NCBI GenBank assembly: GCA_038025085.1
Contig: CM076146.1
Location: forward strand, 17,024,001 to 17,088,000
DNA length: 64,000 nt
Source of the DNA: Tetragonia tetragonoides
Taxonomy: Eukaryota; Streptophyta; Magnoliopsida; Caryophyllales; Aizoaceae
Direction: 5' to 3'
Below, in pieces: positions 1 through 10,053 of this stretch (positions are counted from its first letter, which is position 1; each line of letters starts with the position of its first letter). The notes beneath the pieces were generated by a model. That model was not told where the DNA came from. It did not search any database and saw only the letters and a list, made by a program, of their open reading frames with translations. The position numbers and the translations under genes were made by a program.

Positions 1-2
1 GT

Positions 3-508
3 TTGCAGATGTCTCAGTCTTCGTCTTCGGTGGGGCCTCGACATTCTTTTGCTGCGAGGGCCTCTTCGGCAAGCAGACTGTCTGTTGCTCGTTCACCTCC
101 CGTAGCTGTGACCAGGCCTCCTGTTGATGAGGGGCCCGAACCATCTGTGCCGTACATTCTTGAGATGTTCTCCCCTGCGGATTTCCAGCCTTCACTTGAT
201 AGCAAGCCTATTGTTACCCCCACGGCTGGAGGTTGGGCGAAAGCCCCTGGATGGGATGTGCCTCATACTGGGCCTTCGTATCAGGATGTGGCTATGGACT
301 TTGCTAGTCAAGCCACATAGAGCCTCTTCGGAGCGGGGTTTTCGGCAGGTACCCCCATGCGCGCACCAGCATATGATAGGCGGGACATGAGGCCTGACAA
401 CAGCAGGCCCATTTCTAGCTCTTCTCTCCATTATTCAACTGACAATATGGTCAGGGGCCGTCCGTGGATGATGAGGCTGACAGCAACGACGATGACGACT
501 CTGGTTGA
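3..508 (+). pseudogene. C-terminal remnant of an unidentified, probably retroelement-borne, protein
   Basis: A Ser/Arg/Pro-rich reading frame runs to 320. After a change of frame an Asp/Ser-rich tail can be followed to a TGA at 506-508 (ending DDDDSG). The gene enters from outside the window, so its N-terminus is unseen. Low-complexity Ser/Pro and acidic tails are common at the ends of plant-mobile-domain proteins carried by retroelements, and such an ORF lies just downstream at 1088. No domain is recognisable here, so the assignment is an inference from composition and neighbourhood only. Confidence 0.3.
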
Positions 509-884
509 TCGGTGTTGGATCTCTTTGTAGACATTGACCTTGAGATTTGGAACTCCTGCTTTTATACATTATTATGATATGTAAGATATGATGACTCAAT
601 TATGTCCGTCTGATCTTTAATTATGCAATGTGTTATGCAGTAGGAAAAAGCCACAATTCAGGGAATAAAATAAAGAAAAAGGTAAAAATTTGCAAGAAAA
701 AGCAAAAATTACACATATTATACCCTCTAAAAAAATTGAAAATAGTAATAAAAAAGAAAATGGAAAAGATAAAACTAAGAGAGTCTCGGGCTTAGTAACT
801 CAACCGTGTGTATCAAACTGGGCTTAAATCGAGCTGACTAGACCAAGTGGGTGGGCTGGAGCGAGAGGAAAAAGCGGACTGGGA
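509..884. other. non-coding AT-rich flank
   Basis: No supported gene. The stretch is A-rich around 640-780, with many short A runs. It separates the coding remnant on the left from the GC-rich promoter-like block at 885-994. It may be LTR or untranslated sequence of a retroelement, but no LTR end or direct repeat was found in it. Confidence 0.4.
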
Positions 885-994
885 CAGGGTCAGGGCCGCT
901 AGCGGCGCTGGGCTGCGGGCTAAGGCCGCTAGCAGCGTTGGTCAAGGCCGCTAGCGGCCCTGACCAGAGCCGCTGACGGCTCTGCCTATAAATA
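885..994 (+). promoter_or_regulatory. GC-rich palindromic repeats plus TATA box upstream of the antisense ORF
   Basis: The 12-base palindrome GCCGCTAGCGGC occurs at 895-906 and 947-958, with a one-base variant at 925-936 and a diverged relative near 969-980. A TATAAATA box follows at 987-994, and the first well-placed ATG of the next ORF is at 1088. The same palindrome (4051-4062) followed by a TATA box in the opposite direction (3955-3962) lies at the other end of this element. The layout suggests a promoter driving the plus-strand ORF; that is inference. Confidence 0.5.
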
Positions 995-1087
995 GGATTT
1001 ACGGGATGCTTGATGTTGTATTACTTTCAGACTTTTAGCTCTCTCAAATTTCCCAAATCTTCTACCATTGTGAAATCCTTTGAAAAC

Positions 1088-2413
1088 ATGTTCAATGCTT
1101 GGTGCAAAAATCTGACCATAGAAGAAAAACTTGAACTGGATCCGTTCCATGTCTCTACCTTGCTGACTTTGAGACCAACCAAAATATTATGGCCCCTTCT
1201 TCGATCTGCTGTGAATTATTGGGACCCCGACTCGCATGTCTTTCGCTTTGGTAATTCTGAATTATGCCCTTTAGTTGAAGAATTTGTTGTGATCACTAAT
1301 ATGCCTGATGTTCTTTCCCCAGCTGTGCCTTATTTGAGAGATGGTTTTAGGGATCAGTATAAGAAACCCTTGGGCTTATCATCTGCAGAAGCCAAAAGCA
1401 TGGTTCTTGGTGTCGATGTGGACTTGGTTCAACTTTGTGAAAAGTTTGCTATTTCTTCTGAAAAGGATGCAATATTCAGGTGTTGTCGCCGACAGGCTTT
1501 TGTACTTTGCCTGTTAAACCGCCTATTGTTTGCTAATGTAGAATCGCCTAACTTGGGTAGAGCCTCGTTGCTGCGAGTCGTTAATCAAATGGTTGAAGGG
1601 CATTCTCCTTTGCATCTGGTTGTAGGGGAAACTATTATTGGGCTTGACAGGTTGAAAATTTCTCCTCACGAAGCTTTTTCTCGCAGCCCCCTGCTGCTTC
1701 AAATTTGGTTATGTGAGCATCTAAGGCTAATAGAGTCACCAGAGAATATGATAGCTTGTGTCCCTCGAGCCTGGGCAAAGAAAACTTATACTACGGCTAG
1801 CTTCTTGGTTAGGAAGAGGCTATATTCTGAAAAGTCCCTTGCTGAATCGGATGCCTTTTTTCGTGCAGGACCTGTTAAATGTTGGCATGTGTCCTGGTGG
1901 AGCTTGACTTCCTTAGTGTCTTGTGACAATTTGGTTCCTCATACTACCATACTGGGTCTATACAGGACTACTTTCTTCTTCCCCTCTAGGGTCATGAGGC
2001 AATACGGGTTGAAGCAGGTTATCCCTCGTCCGGAGACTACAAGACCAACTATCGTAGCTTTGACCACTGAGTTTGCTGCAGACTGGGGAAAGTATTGGCG
2101 TAACCAGGACTGCTGGACTGTACCTCGGGTGATTGCCCCAACTCAAGTTTCTGAGAGCTACTTGAACTGGCTTTCCTGCAGTGATGGAGAAACGAGACAA
2201 GTCCTTCGCCATGAGGAGTGGGACCAACTAAAGCCTAAGTATGACTCAAGAACAGGAAGCAAGAAAAGAAAGGAAGGGCCTCAGGTGGGAGGCTATCATG
2301 TACTGAAAAGAGTCAAGCCTCCAGCTCAAGGAAGCGATCATAAGTCGTCCTCAGGCCAGGGTCCTTCAAAGAAGAACTCTTTGACGAAGCCTTCTAAAGG
2401 GAAGAAGAATTAA
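1088..2413 (+). CDS. retroelement-borne antisense ORF, DUF7745 / plant-mobile-domain-like protein
   Basis: An uninterrupted frame of 441 codons from the ATG at 1088; the frame is open further up to 1010, but 1088 gives a normal leader after the TATA box at 987. The N-terminal half shows the FWDP-like core (YWDPDSHVFRFG, then ELCPLVEEF) of plant proteins labelled DUF7745 or aminotransferase-like plant mobile domain. The C-terminus is Lys/Ser/Gly-rich and basic. It converges on a Tat-type integrase at 2714-3825. Ty3/gypsy elements of the Tat group are known to carry an extra antisense ORF between pol and the 3' LTR, and position, direction and family fit that arrangement. An AATAAA at about 2557-2562 follows the stop. 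Function unknown. That it is intact while the neighbouring pol is broken is notable. Confidence 0.7.
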   Translation: MFNAWCKNLTIEEKLELDPFHVSTLLTLRPTKILWPLLRSAVNYWDPDSHVFRFGNSELCPLVEEFVVITNMPDVLSPAVPYLRDGFRDQYKKPLGLSSAEAKSMVLGVDVDLVQLCEKFAISSEKDAIFRCCRRQAFVLCLLNRLLFANVESPNLGRASLLRVVNQMVEGHSPLHLVVGETIIGLDRLKISPHEAFSRSPLLLQIWLCEHLRLIESPENMIACVPRAWAKKTYTTASFLVRKRLYSEKSLAESDAFFRAGPVKCWHVSWWSLTSLVSCDNLVPHTTILGLYRTTFFFPSRVMRQYGLKQVIPRPETTRPTIVALTTEFAADWGKYWRNQDCWTVPRVIAPTQVSESYLNWLSCSDGETRQVLRHEEWDQLKPKYDSRTGSKKRKEGPQVGGYHVLKRVKPPAQGSDHKSSSGQGPSKKNSLTKPSKGKKN

Positions 2414-2713
2414 AGTAGTTTTCTTAGAAAGCAAGTCTAGTTTTTAAAAAAAAAGTAATAAGAGTTTGTTTAGCTTAAACCCTCGTAGTTGCACCCTTTT
2501 TTTTTGTAATCTTAGTAAGTTAATTTTTGCAATGTAAGCTTATTTGTTCAGTTTGAATAAAGATTATCCCTTTTTGAATGAGTTGAATGGAATTTTGGAT
2601 TGATTTTGGTCGGGCCCTTTAGAAGGGTTACCTACGTATCCAGTGTGGAATCAGGCCAGCGTAGTTCGTTCAATTTGTGCACGTCTTTTTTTTTTCTTCG
2701 CTTTTTTTTTTTT
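2414..2713. other. 3' untranslated region and poly(T) tract between the convergent ORFs
   Basis: After the plus-strand stop come A- and T-rich runs and an AATAAA hexamer near 2557-2562, fitting the 3' end of the antisense transcript. Two long T runs at about 2687-2715 read on the minus strand as A-rich tracts just after the pol stop codon, a possible polypurine-tract relic. No separate gene is seen. Confidence 0.45.
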
Positions 2714-3825
2714 TTAGACGTAGCACTTCTTAAGTTGGTCCATATTGGTGAGCTGACTGAACTCGATGCCGTCAATGTCCATGAGTCTGACCGCGCCTCC
2801 TGATAGAATGTCTTTGATGATGAACGGACCGGACCAGTTTGGTCAAAATTTGCCTCTGGGGCTGGTAACTTGGGCACGTAATTCTTTCCAAACTAAATCC
2901 CCTTCCTTTAATTTCCGAGGTCGGACCTTTTTGTTGAATTCTCTCGCCATACGTTGCTGGTACATGTGAGAATGGTCTAGGGCACGAAGGCGTCTTTTCA
3001 TCTGTGAACATGAGTTCTTCGTAGCTGGCTTGTAACCATTGAGTTTCAGGAGTTTCACCCTCTAAGGCTATGCGGAAGGAGGGTATTTGGACTTCTATGG
3101 GTAGAACCGCTTCTATTCCGTAGACTAGGGAATAAGATGTTGCTCTCGAGGAGGATCTTATTGATGTCCTATATTCCCAAAGGGCAAATGGGAGTTTTAT
3201 GGGCCAATCATTGTAGTTTTCTATCATCTTTTTAATGATATTTTTGAGGTTTTTGTTGGTGGCTTCTACTACGCCATTGGTTTGGAGACGGTAAGGGGAT
3301 GATTTGTGGTGCTGAATTTTGTAGTTTTTAAGAAGGGTGGCTTTTTCGGCTTTGAAATGGGATCCATGGTCACTGATAATTTCATGCAGAATGTCGTATC
3401 GGCAAACGATGTTGTTCCTTATGAGTTTGGACACTTGTTTGGAGGTGAGGATGGCATAAGATTGGGGCTTCCACCCATTTGGTAAAATAGTCTATGGCTA
3501 CTAGGATGTACTCATGTCCTCCCGATCCTTTCGGGGTGATTTTACCAATGATGTCTATTCCCCATGCGGAAAATGGCCAAGGGGATGTGAAGTTGTGGAG
3601 CATTGAGGGTGGCATATGCTGCAGGTTGGCATATATCTGACACTTCTTGCACTTCTTGACGTAGTCGTAGCAATCCCTTTCCATAGTGGTCCAGTAGTAT
3701 CCCAGTCGTAAGACCTTTCTAGAGAGCATTCGACCATTCATGTGTGGTTCGCACACACCATTGTGCACCTCATCCATAATCTCTGCGGCTTCTTCGGAGT
3801 TCACGTACCTGAACTGTAGGCTATA
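2714..3825 (-). pseudogene. Ty3/gypsy Tat-lineage integrase remnant (end of pol)
   Basis: Read on the minus strand, the frame begins inside the H2C2 zinc-binding domain (HNGVCEPHMNGR, then CKKCQIYA), passes the integrase core (SPWPFSAWGIDIIG, YFTKWVEA, SDHGSHFKAE, NGVVEATNKNLKN) and ends in the C-terminal domain. An extra base near 3470 and another shift near 3000-3040 break the frame. An in-frame TGA near 2850 replaces what is probably an Arg codon (CGA to TGA). Pol ends at TAA 2716-2714. Gag, protease, reverse transcriptase and RNase H are missing; the LTR-like block to the right joins directly to the integrase. The sequence fits the Tat/Ogre/Retand group. Non-functional. Confidence 0.85.
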
Positions 3826-4429
3826 TTTGACAAAAATAGTAAAGGCAAGATCTGAACTTTGGAAGAAAGAGGGAGAAGCTCAGAGACAAGACTACTGAGA
3901 ATAGAGCTTGTCAACTGTAGACTGTGTGTGTTTTGAACTGAGGGAGGAGGGTTGTATTTATAGGCGTGGAGGAGTAGGGTTGGACGGCTGAAAAGGAGCC
4001 GAAAATCGAATTGGGCTTGAAAAATGAGGCGGGCCAGAAGCAAGGTCAGCGCCGCTAGCGGCCCTGGGAATTTTGTCAGCTGCCAGCTGGATGTCGTCAT
4101 AATGACGACATCCAGTCTATTTTTATTTTCCGGAGGAATTTTAATATTCCAAAAAATATGAAAAGACCGTTTTACCCCTAAACGATAAAAGACGGTTCTC
4201 CCCCTGAATCGTAACTTGGCGACCGGGAGTCGAAAATGGGCATGAGAGGTGTCGTTGGAAAGCTCTTGAATAGGACTTTTGAATGGGGTTGGAAAAAATG
4301 AGTGTTTGGAGGAAAATCTGAGACCTTATCTTAACTATTAAAGTAAAAATAGCGTTCAAGTTTATGAATTACTCCCTCCATCATCGGGCTTTTGCGGAGA
4401 AATCTGAAGGCGCTTTTTTGGCGTCTACA
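3826..4429 (-). mobile_element. LTR-like block of the Tat element (minus orientation)
   Basis: On the minus strand the block starts TGTAGACGCC at 4429, a plausible LTR start. It runs through the palindrome GCCGCTAGCGGC (4051-4062) and a TATA box (complement of TATTTATA, 3955-3962), then a pyrimidine-rich leader, before joining the integrase frame near 3825. The position just upstream of pol and the U3-like promoter order suggest a 5' LTR. The matching 3' LTR, primer-binding site and TSD were not found, so the inner boundary is approximate. Confidence 0.5.
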
Positions 4430-5317
4430 GGCTGTAAAGTAATAATAATATTGGTTGAAGCTCAAATTCGTTTATAAATTGGAATCAATTATGTCAATTG
4501 ATGTGTCCTTTCTCTCTCAATATCTTGTATGTTTGGTTGATGCTGATTAATAAACCGTAGCCTGAATGAAAATTTTGATTATTGTGTTCTTTTGTATTGT
4601 GTGCCTCCTTAGTTCATTTATATGGATGTTTATTTCTTAATAACATGAAAAGGGTATGCAAATGAGTTGGGTTTTGTGGCATTATAGAGTTTGTGATATG
4701 GGTTGCTATATGCTCAGGAGAGAGCATATGGCTCCCAGTCTCCTTCCCAACATGCTATCTTTACATCTAGTTGTGTTTTATCAGTTTTCCATCTGTGTTT
4801 CATCAAATTCCTTTCTTGCTCTGAATATTACTCAGAAAGTTGGTTAGTGGATTAATCATTTTCTAAAGTATGAAGAACCACTGGAACCTGTGTGGGTACT
4901 CCTAGTTTTGAGATACTTGGAGTGTTTGGGAGGGCCACAAAAGTCGGTTATTCCATTTGCAGTCAGATACTGTTGGAGCTGCTATGGTAGTCCTATGCAA
5001 TGTATGCATATCGGTAATGGTTTGTGCATTCTTAGTGATTTCCCTTTGCCAATAGCTGTCATAGAAGTTGTGACTATTTCAAGTTTATGTGAATCGTTTA
5101 TTCATTTTCATCCATCTCTTTTTCTTCCCCTCATCCGTTTTTCCACCCCTGCACACGTTGTGTTATATAATGTTAAAATGACTGATTATTTCTTTATCCT
5201 CTGCTGTTTTCTTAATAGGTTTCATTTCTTGAGCTTGGTTGTGGCGATGTGAAATGAGGAAGAGCTTTAAATTTGTGAGTTGGTTATTTGTTAGTGAACT
5301 TATATAGAAAAAACAAA
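4430..5317. other. non-coding stretch, no supported gene
   Basis: T-rich sequence with only short chance ORFs. Nothing resembling a known domain, RNA gene or repeat end was recognised. It could hold promoter or 5' untranslated sequence of the F-box pseudogene that begins at 5318. Confidence 0.4.
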
Positions 5318-6565
5318 ATGGAATGTAAAAATAGGATAAATATCCCCAATAATTGTGTGTGCTCCTTGCCCGACGAGTTAATCACTGAAATATTGCTCTG
5401 ATTGCCAGTTAAATCACTGGGTCGTTCTCAGTTAGTTTGCAAAAATTGGCATTCCTTAATCTCAAACCCTTTATTTCGAAAAATCCTTCTCAATTTCTCA
5501 ATTTGTAAACCACTCTCATCATCATCTCTCCTTGCATACGATATTGAAAACGGTTTAATATCCCTCACTGTCAAACACGACAACAACAATGGCGTCATTA
5601 GTAGTACCTTCGATAAAAGTAGCTTCATTCCTGTGGAACATTGTTACCTTTGTGAGCCTCATGGCTCATGTCATGGACTGATATGCTTTAAAAACAACCA
5701 CTTGCGTGAAATCGTGGTTTTGAACCCGGTCACCAAGCAATGCCTGGTACTTGTGTTCTCCGGTTATGTATTAGGTCAATACAGTCACGTATTTGGGTGT
5801 GGCTTTGTTCCCTCAATTTTTGACTACAAACTTCTGTTGCTAAAATACGACACAAGGTCTGGACAAACCAAGAAGCATCAAGTTTTTGTGTCGTCATTGA
5901 AGAGTGATAATAATGACTGGAGGGAATTAGATAAGAGTAGTTTTCAAGAAGCTTTTCATCATCACTATCCTTCCTATGATCCATCAACGAGTGTTAGCTT
6001 CAGAGAGGCTCTGTATTGGATTGTTGATCCTGAAAAATATGAAGGTAATCCAAATTGTTCTTTAGTTAAGTTTGATCTGGTTCAAGAAGTATTTGAAAGG
6101 GTATCAAATCTGAAACAGATAAATGATCATAATACTAATCAGAGAGAGGTATATTGTTATATGCAAGCATCACTTGGGATTATATGGCAAGACATTTTTG
6201 CTATTTGCCAGCTAGCATCCGATAAAACCGCTACGCATCTTTATATAGATATGTGAAATTTAGAAGAATGTGGTAAATGGAATTGTTGGAAATTGTTGTA
6301 TAAGGTTAAATTGGAGACATGTTGTTTGAATTTGGGTATGCGTGTTAGAAAATTGATGAGGCTTAGGTCTCATTGCATTCAATGGGGTGAGCGTTATGAA
6401 TTACTTGGGTTTTTGCCTAATTGCGGTGTCTTGGTAAGTGTATTGCTAAGTTGTATACGCAGACGGGGAGAAGATTGGCATCGTTTTTTGTTGATTGTTT
6501 TTTATCCAAGTAAAGACCCCCTACATTTCATTTCCCTGATGCAGCTCTTGCAGGCCACGAAATAA
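5318..6565 (+). pseudogene. F-box protein pseudogene (F-box plus FBA-type interaction region)
   Basis: From ATG 5318 one frame can be read to the TAA at 6563-6565, interrupted only by TGA at 5399-5401 and 6254-6256. The N-terminus carries the F-box (LPDELITEILL, stop, LPVKSL, then VCKNW and LISNPLF). It is followed by the NGLI/GSCHGLICF and VVLNPVTKQ strands typical of F-box-associated (FBA) domains; the tail has an LEECGKWNCWKLLYKV block. F-box proteins normally bind SKP1 in SCF ubiquitin ligases. The first stop sits where this family usually has Arg (CGA to TGA); the second probably replaces Trp (TGG to TGA). With no frameshift among about 415 codons, loss looks recent. A functional read-through product cannot be excluded but is unlikely. 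Confidence 0.8.
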
Positions 6566-6994
6566 AGAATATTGTAAGTTATGTTCCAAGTTTAATTTCT
6601 CCTTGTAATGTCTGATGACTCAAGACATATTCTAATTACGTTTATCTGTTGTATTGAAAGTTTGCTTAGACCTATCATATGGCGAAGAAGCAGCAGGTTC
6701 CTTACTTTTGTTATTCGTATTACTTTGACCATCTCCTGTAAGTCAAATAGGCTATCTAAACGTAATCAGTTTCGTTGGCCACCCCTTGATGTTGAAGACT
6801 GTCCTAATGCAACCATGGAGGAGCTATTTAGGATGTGTAGGATATCATAAACATCTGTAAAATGGTTAAGGAACCGAGTTATTTTTGGAATGTGTCTTTC
6901 CTGGTTGTAGTGTGAATTTGTTGTCTCCTGTAAGTTGTAACTCCCTCCTTATATGATGATTATGGATTATGTAAAATGATGAGACTCACTAACC
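6566..6994. other. non-coding flank of the F-box pseudogene
   Basis: No convincing gene. An 80-codon ORF at 6608-6850 has no recognisable domain. The stretch ends at the GTAAG target site (6995-6999) of the LTR element to the right. Confidence 0.4.
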
Positions 6995-6999
6995 GTAAG

Positions 7000-8780
7000 T
7001 GTAATACCCGAGAAAATTAAAGTACTAAGATTTGTACTAATATTGGGAGTCACCCGTAATCAGTGGTGCTAGTAATACTTGTATTTTTATTATTTGGGTC
7101 ATTTGAGGTTCTATGTAGTATTTAGAGTGACCTATTCATAGTGTAGTACTTATATAGGGACACCAAAGAGTGAAACTTGATTATCCGTCTGTCCATTAGA
7201 AAACAATACTAAAAACAATGCGGTATAGTAAAAATAAGATAAATAAATAAATTTATTTATTTCATCTTTATCCATTTAAATCTTAATACTTAAGTTTTCT
7301 CATTCTTATTCTATTTATTATTAGTTTATTCTTATCCTTTAATTCATATTTATCCTTTAAGTCATACTTATCCTTAGTTCATCCTTATCCTATTCTTTTA
7401 TTAATATTTTATTATGCTTACTTACTATAAAAGCCATCATTTCACTTCATTACTTCCAAAAAGCTCTAAGTACAAACATAGAAACCATTAGCCAAAGGAA
7501 AGAAAAATAAAGGGGGGGAACCGTGAGGAAGAAAAAGAAGAGAAAAGAAGAAAAAAAAAACAAAGGAATATGAGAGAGAGAATGTAAGGGAGAGAGAAAG
7601 AAAGAGCTAGAGGGTATAATATGGGTAAACTAATCTAGTTTGGCCTTTAATAACTTAGTTAGTGGGTTAATGAACCAAATATATTTAGGAGTACACGCAA
7701 TCAAGGTATTTTCTTAGTATCTGTTTTAAGTATTAAAATTATGATTTTATATACGTATATTATTTGAGAAGTATGTTATTGTTTGCAAGTACCTACTTGT
7801 ACTTTGTTTTTATGTGACGTTGAACTAGCATGTTTGAATGAAATAAAGAGATATATGAACGCGTATTTGCATCGTATATGAAATACCATATGAGATTCAC
7901 TTGAAGAGAAGTTTTGGCTAAGTGAAAGGAATGATTTTGATAAGTGGATGTTCTTGAGCCATATAAGTTTATGCAAGTGAAGGTTACTTTAAAGACTACG
8001 TACGTACGGAATGGGGCCCTAAGCCAGCCCAGTGTGCACACATGTTACAAAGGCAACTCAAGGGGATTCGGTCTCCGGCTGTACTTGGGACTTCGGTCCA
8101 ATAATGGGACTTCGGTCCAATAATGGGACTTCGGTCCACCAATGATGATCCGATCTTGCATAAACGGACTATGATCAAGGGAATGTACTTGTGTGTCTTT
8201 GAGCTTGATTATACTATGTGATTTTATTGCTAAATGATTTTCAAATATTATTTTTGGGATGTTAAGAGAATACTCAGCTTTGTTACTGATGTTATAAAAT
8301 GTTTATGGGTGTGTGTGTGTCCATTTTTCTTTAATGGTGGGCCTATGATGAACCTATACGAAATTCGTGTGTATGGGGCAGTAGATTGGAGTATGTTTTA
8401 CAGGATGGTGATTGTAAAGACCTCGTTTGCTAGATGGACCAGTCGATTAAGAGCTGCCAAGAAGTAGATCAATTTGCTTATTTATTTACGGTTGGTGGAT
8501 CAACGACTCTAGAAGTGAGGATTCAGTATTGTAGTTGTAGTAGATTTTTATAGATAATAAGTCAGTTTATTACTGTTTGTAATTAAACTTGCTCATTAAT
8601 AAAATAGTTTACTTATATCTCTAGTTTGTCGAGCCTCTACCCTAAAATGGCTAGTTTAAGTCGCCTTGTATTTCCCTTACGGGAGATACGGCGGTAACGC
8701 CACTTTCTCTAATCTAGCTTTCGCTGCCTAATTCTAATTAATTAGCATAAGCAGACACCTGATTATCTCAGGACGTTACA
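7000..8780 (+). repeat. 5' LTR of the Tekay-like element
   Basis: 1,781 bp, beginning TGTAATACCC and ending GTTACA. A TATAAAAG box at 7426-7433 is followed by a purine-rich leader (about 7490-7610). Three near-copies of a GGGACTTCGGTCC unit lie around 8086-8140. The ORFs it contains recur in the 3' LTR at matching offsets and are not genes. Confidence 0.92.
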
Positions 8781-8783
8781 GAA

Positions 8784-8795
8784 TGGTATCAGAGC
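8784..8795 (+). promoter_or_regulatory. primer-binding site (initiator tRNA-Met type)
   Basis: TGGTATCAGAGC, three bases after the 5' LTR, is the standard reverse-transcription priming site of many plant LTR retrotransposons and pairs with the 3' end of initiator tRNA-Met. Confidence 0.93.
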
Positions 8796-9100
8796 TACTT
8801 TAGGCTGGAAGCTTTGTTGTGAGACCTCATTGGTCTTGCATTTTTGTAAAGTTGAACTTAGATGAGAATTTAAAATAAATTAGTAATAAGTGTGAGTGAT
8901 AGGAAACGGGAATGGTTATTGTTTGGGTGTATTATGTCTTGTTTGTTAAATGTGTATGCTGTTAAGCTATATATTTTTTTAAGTCCTATTTGTTAAGTTA
9001 TTATTAATATTATGTGCTAGTTATTTCTATGTGTTCAATTGTATCTTAAGTTGTGTAAGTTTCGAGGACGAAACTTCTTTTAAGGTGGGTAGAGTGTAAT

Positions 9101-10048
9101 TGATTCAAAAACAAAAGCCTCACAATCCTTTTCGGAGAGCATTTCTTCATTGGCTCGAATTGGCAGCTTGTTTGGCTCTAAAACAAGCAATGAGGTCTTC
9201 ATCCTATTCTTGAGCAACCTCTAATCAGCAAACAACAACAATTTAATTGCTTTCAATAAATAAATTAAGTTTCAGTCCGTACAAGTCAATTGTATTACGT
9301 ACAAGTCATTTCTGTCCGTACAAGTCATTTGGTCCGTACAAATGATTAGTTCGTACAAGTGATTAGTGCCTACAAGTCATTAGGATCAGTCCTTAGTTTA
9401 ATCACTTTGCATTAGTAGGTTTTAATTACATTTAGCTTTGTTAATGTAATAGTGCAACGCCAGCGAGTAGGTAACAAGTGCCACATCATTAATCCTGATA
9501 TACTACTCCTTTTGGGAGAGTATTTAACCTTGGGGGTCAAGTGATAAGGACATCTACCAGCTCAAGAGGAGCCAAGGCGCATTAATGACCAGCAGTACAA
9601 AGGACACACTCCAATTTGTACTATTGGGGACCATTTGGGGGCTAGAATTACAACTGAGTACCAAACTGTTTTGGGACCACTTTTTGAGGCTTTCTCTCAT
9701 TAGGACAACAAGGATTCTTTCTAGGGTATTCCATTAGGGTTTATTGCATGGTTGAGCCTATAAATATGTAATGAAATCGAATGTAATACTCAGATGATGT
9801 GAATGAGAAAAACTGATAGAGTGCTGCCTTTATTTCTGAAATCTTAAACCCTTTATCTCTTGTTTGGTGGCTTTGCCTTTATAACTTGAGTGGTGAGTTT
9901 GAGTGGCCCCTTTATCAATTGAATCTGGTGGTTTTACCTTTAGGATTCATTTGTGGTGAGGTCCAATTTATCCCTTTTAATTTCGCAAGTTTTGTTCTTG
10001 AGAGACTCAATATAAGTGAGAGATTTTAACGAGCTAGTTTACGCATCA
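9101..10048 (+). mobile_element. solo LTR nested in the 3' LTR
   Basis: The 948-bp block starts TGATTC and ends GCATCA (TGAT...ATCA ends) and is flanked by GTAAT at 9096-9100 and 10049-10053. Removing it restores the TGTAATACCCGAG start of the host 3' LTR exactly. It has a TATAAATA box at 9759-9766 and six short near-copies of a GTCCGTACAAGTCATT unit at about 9272-9382. No coding region. A lone LTR is what recombination between the two LTRs of a complete element leaves behind. The superfamily cannot be told from the LTR alone. Confidence 0.85.
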
Positions 10049-10053
10049 GTAAT

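Noticed and set aside
4656..5252. Two plus-strand ORFs before the F-box pseudogene
   Set aside because: Cys- and Phe-rich chance frames in T-rich DNA, no domain.
7776..8178. Minus-strand ORFs in the LTR, repeated at 10825-11227
   Set aside because: They recur only because the LTRs are duplicates; no domain or start context.
9272..9382. Six short repeats with similar spacers, CRISPR-like at first glance
   Set aside because: They vary in sequence and spacing, lie inside a solo LTR in plant DNA, and have no leader or cas genes.
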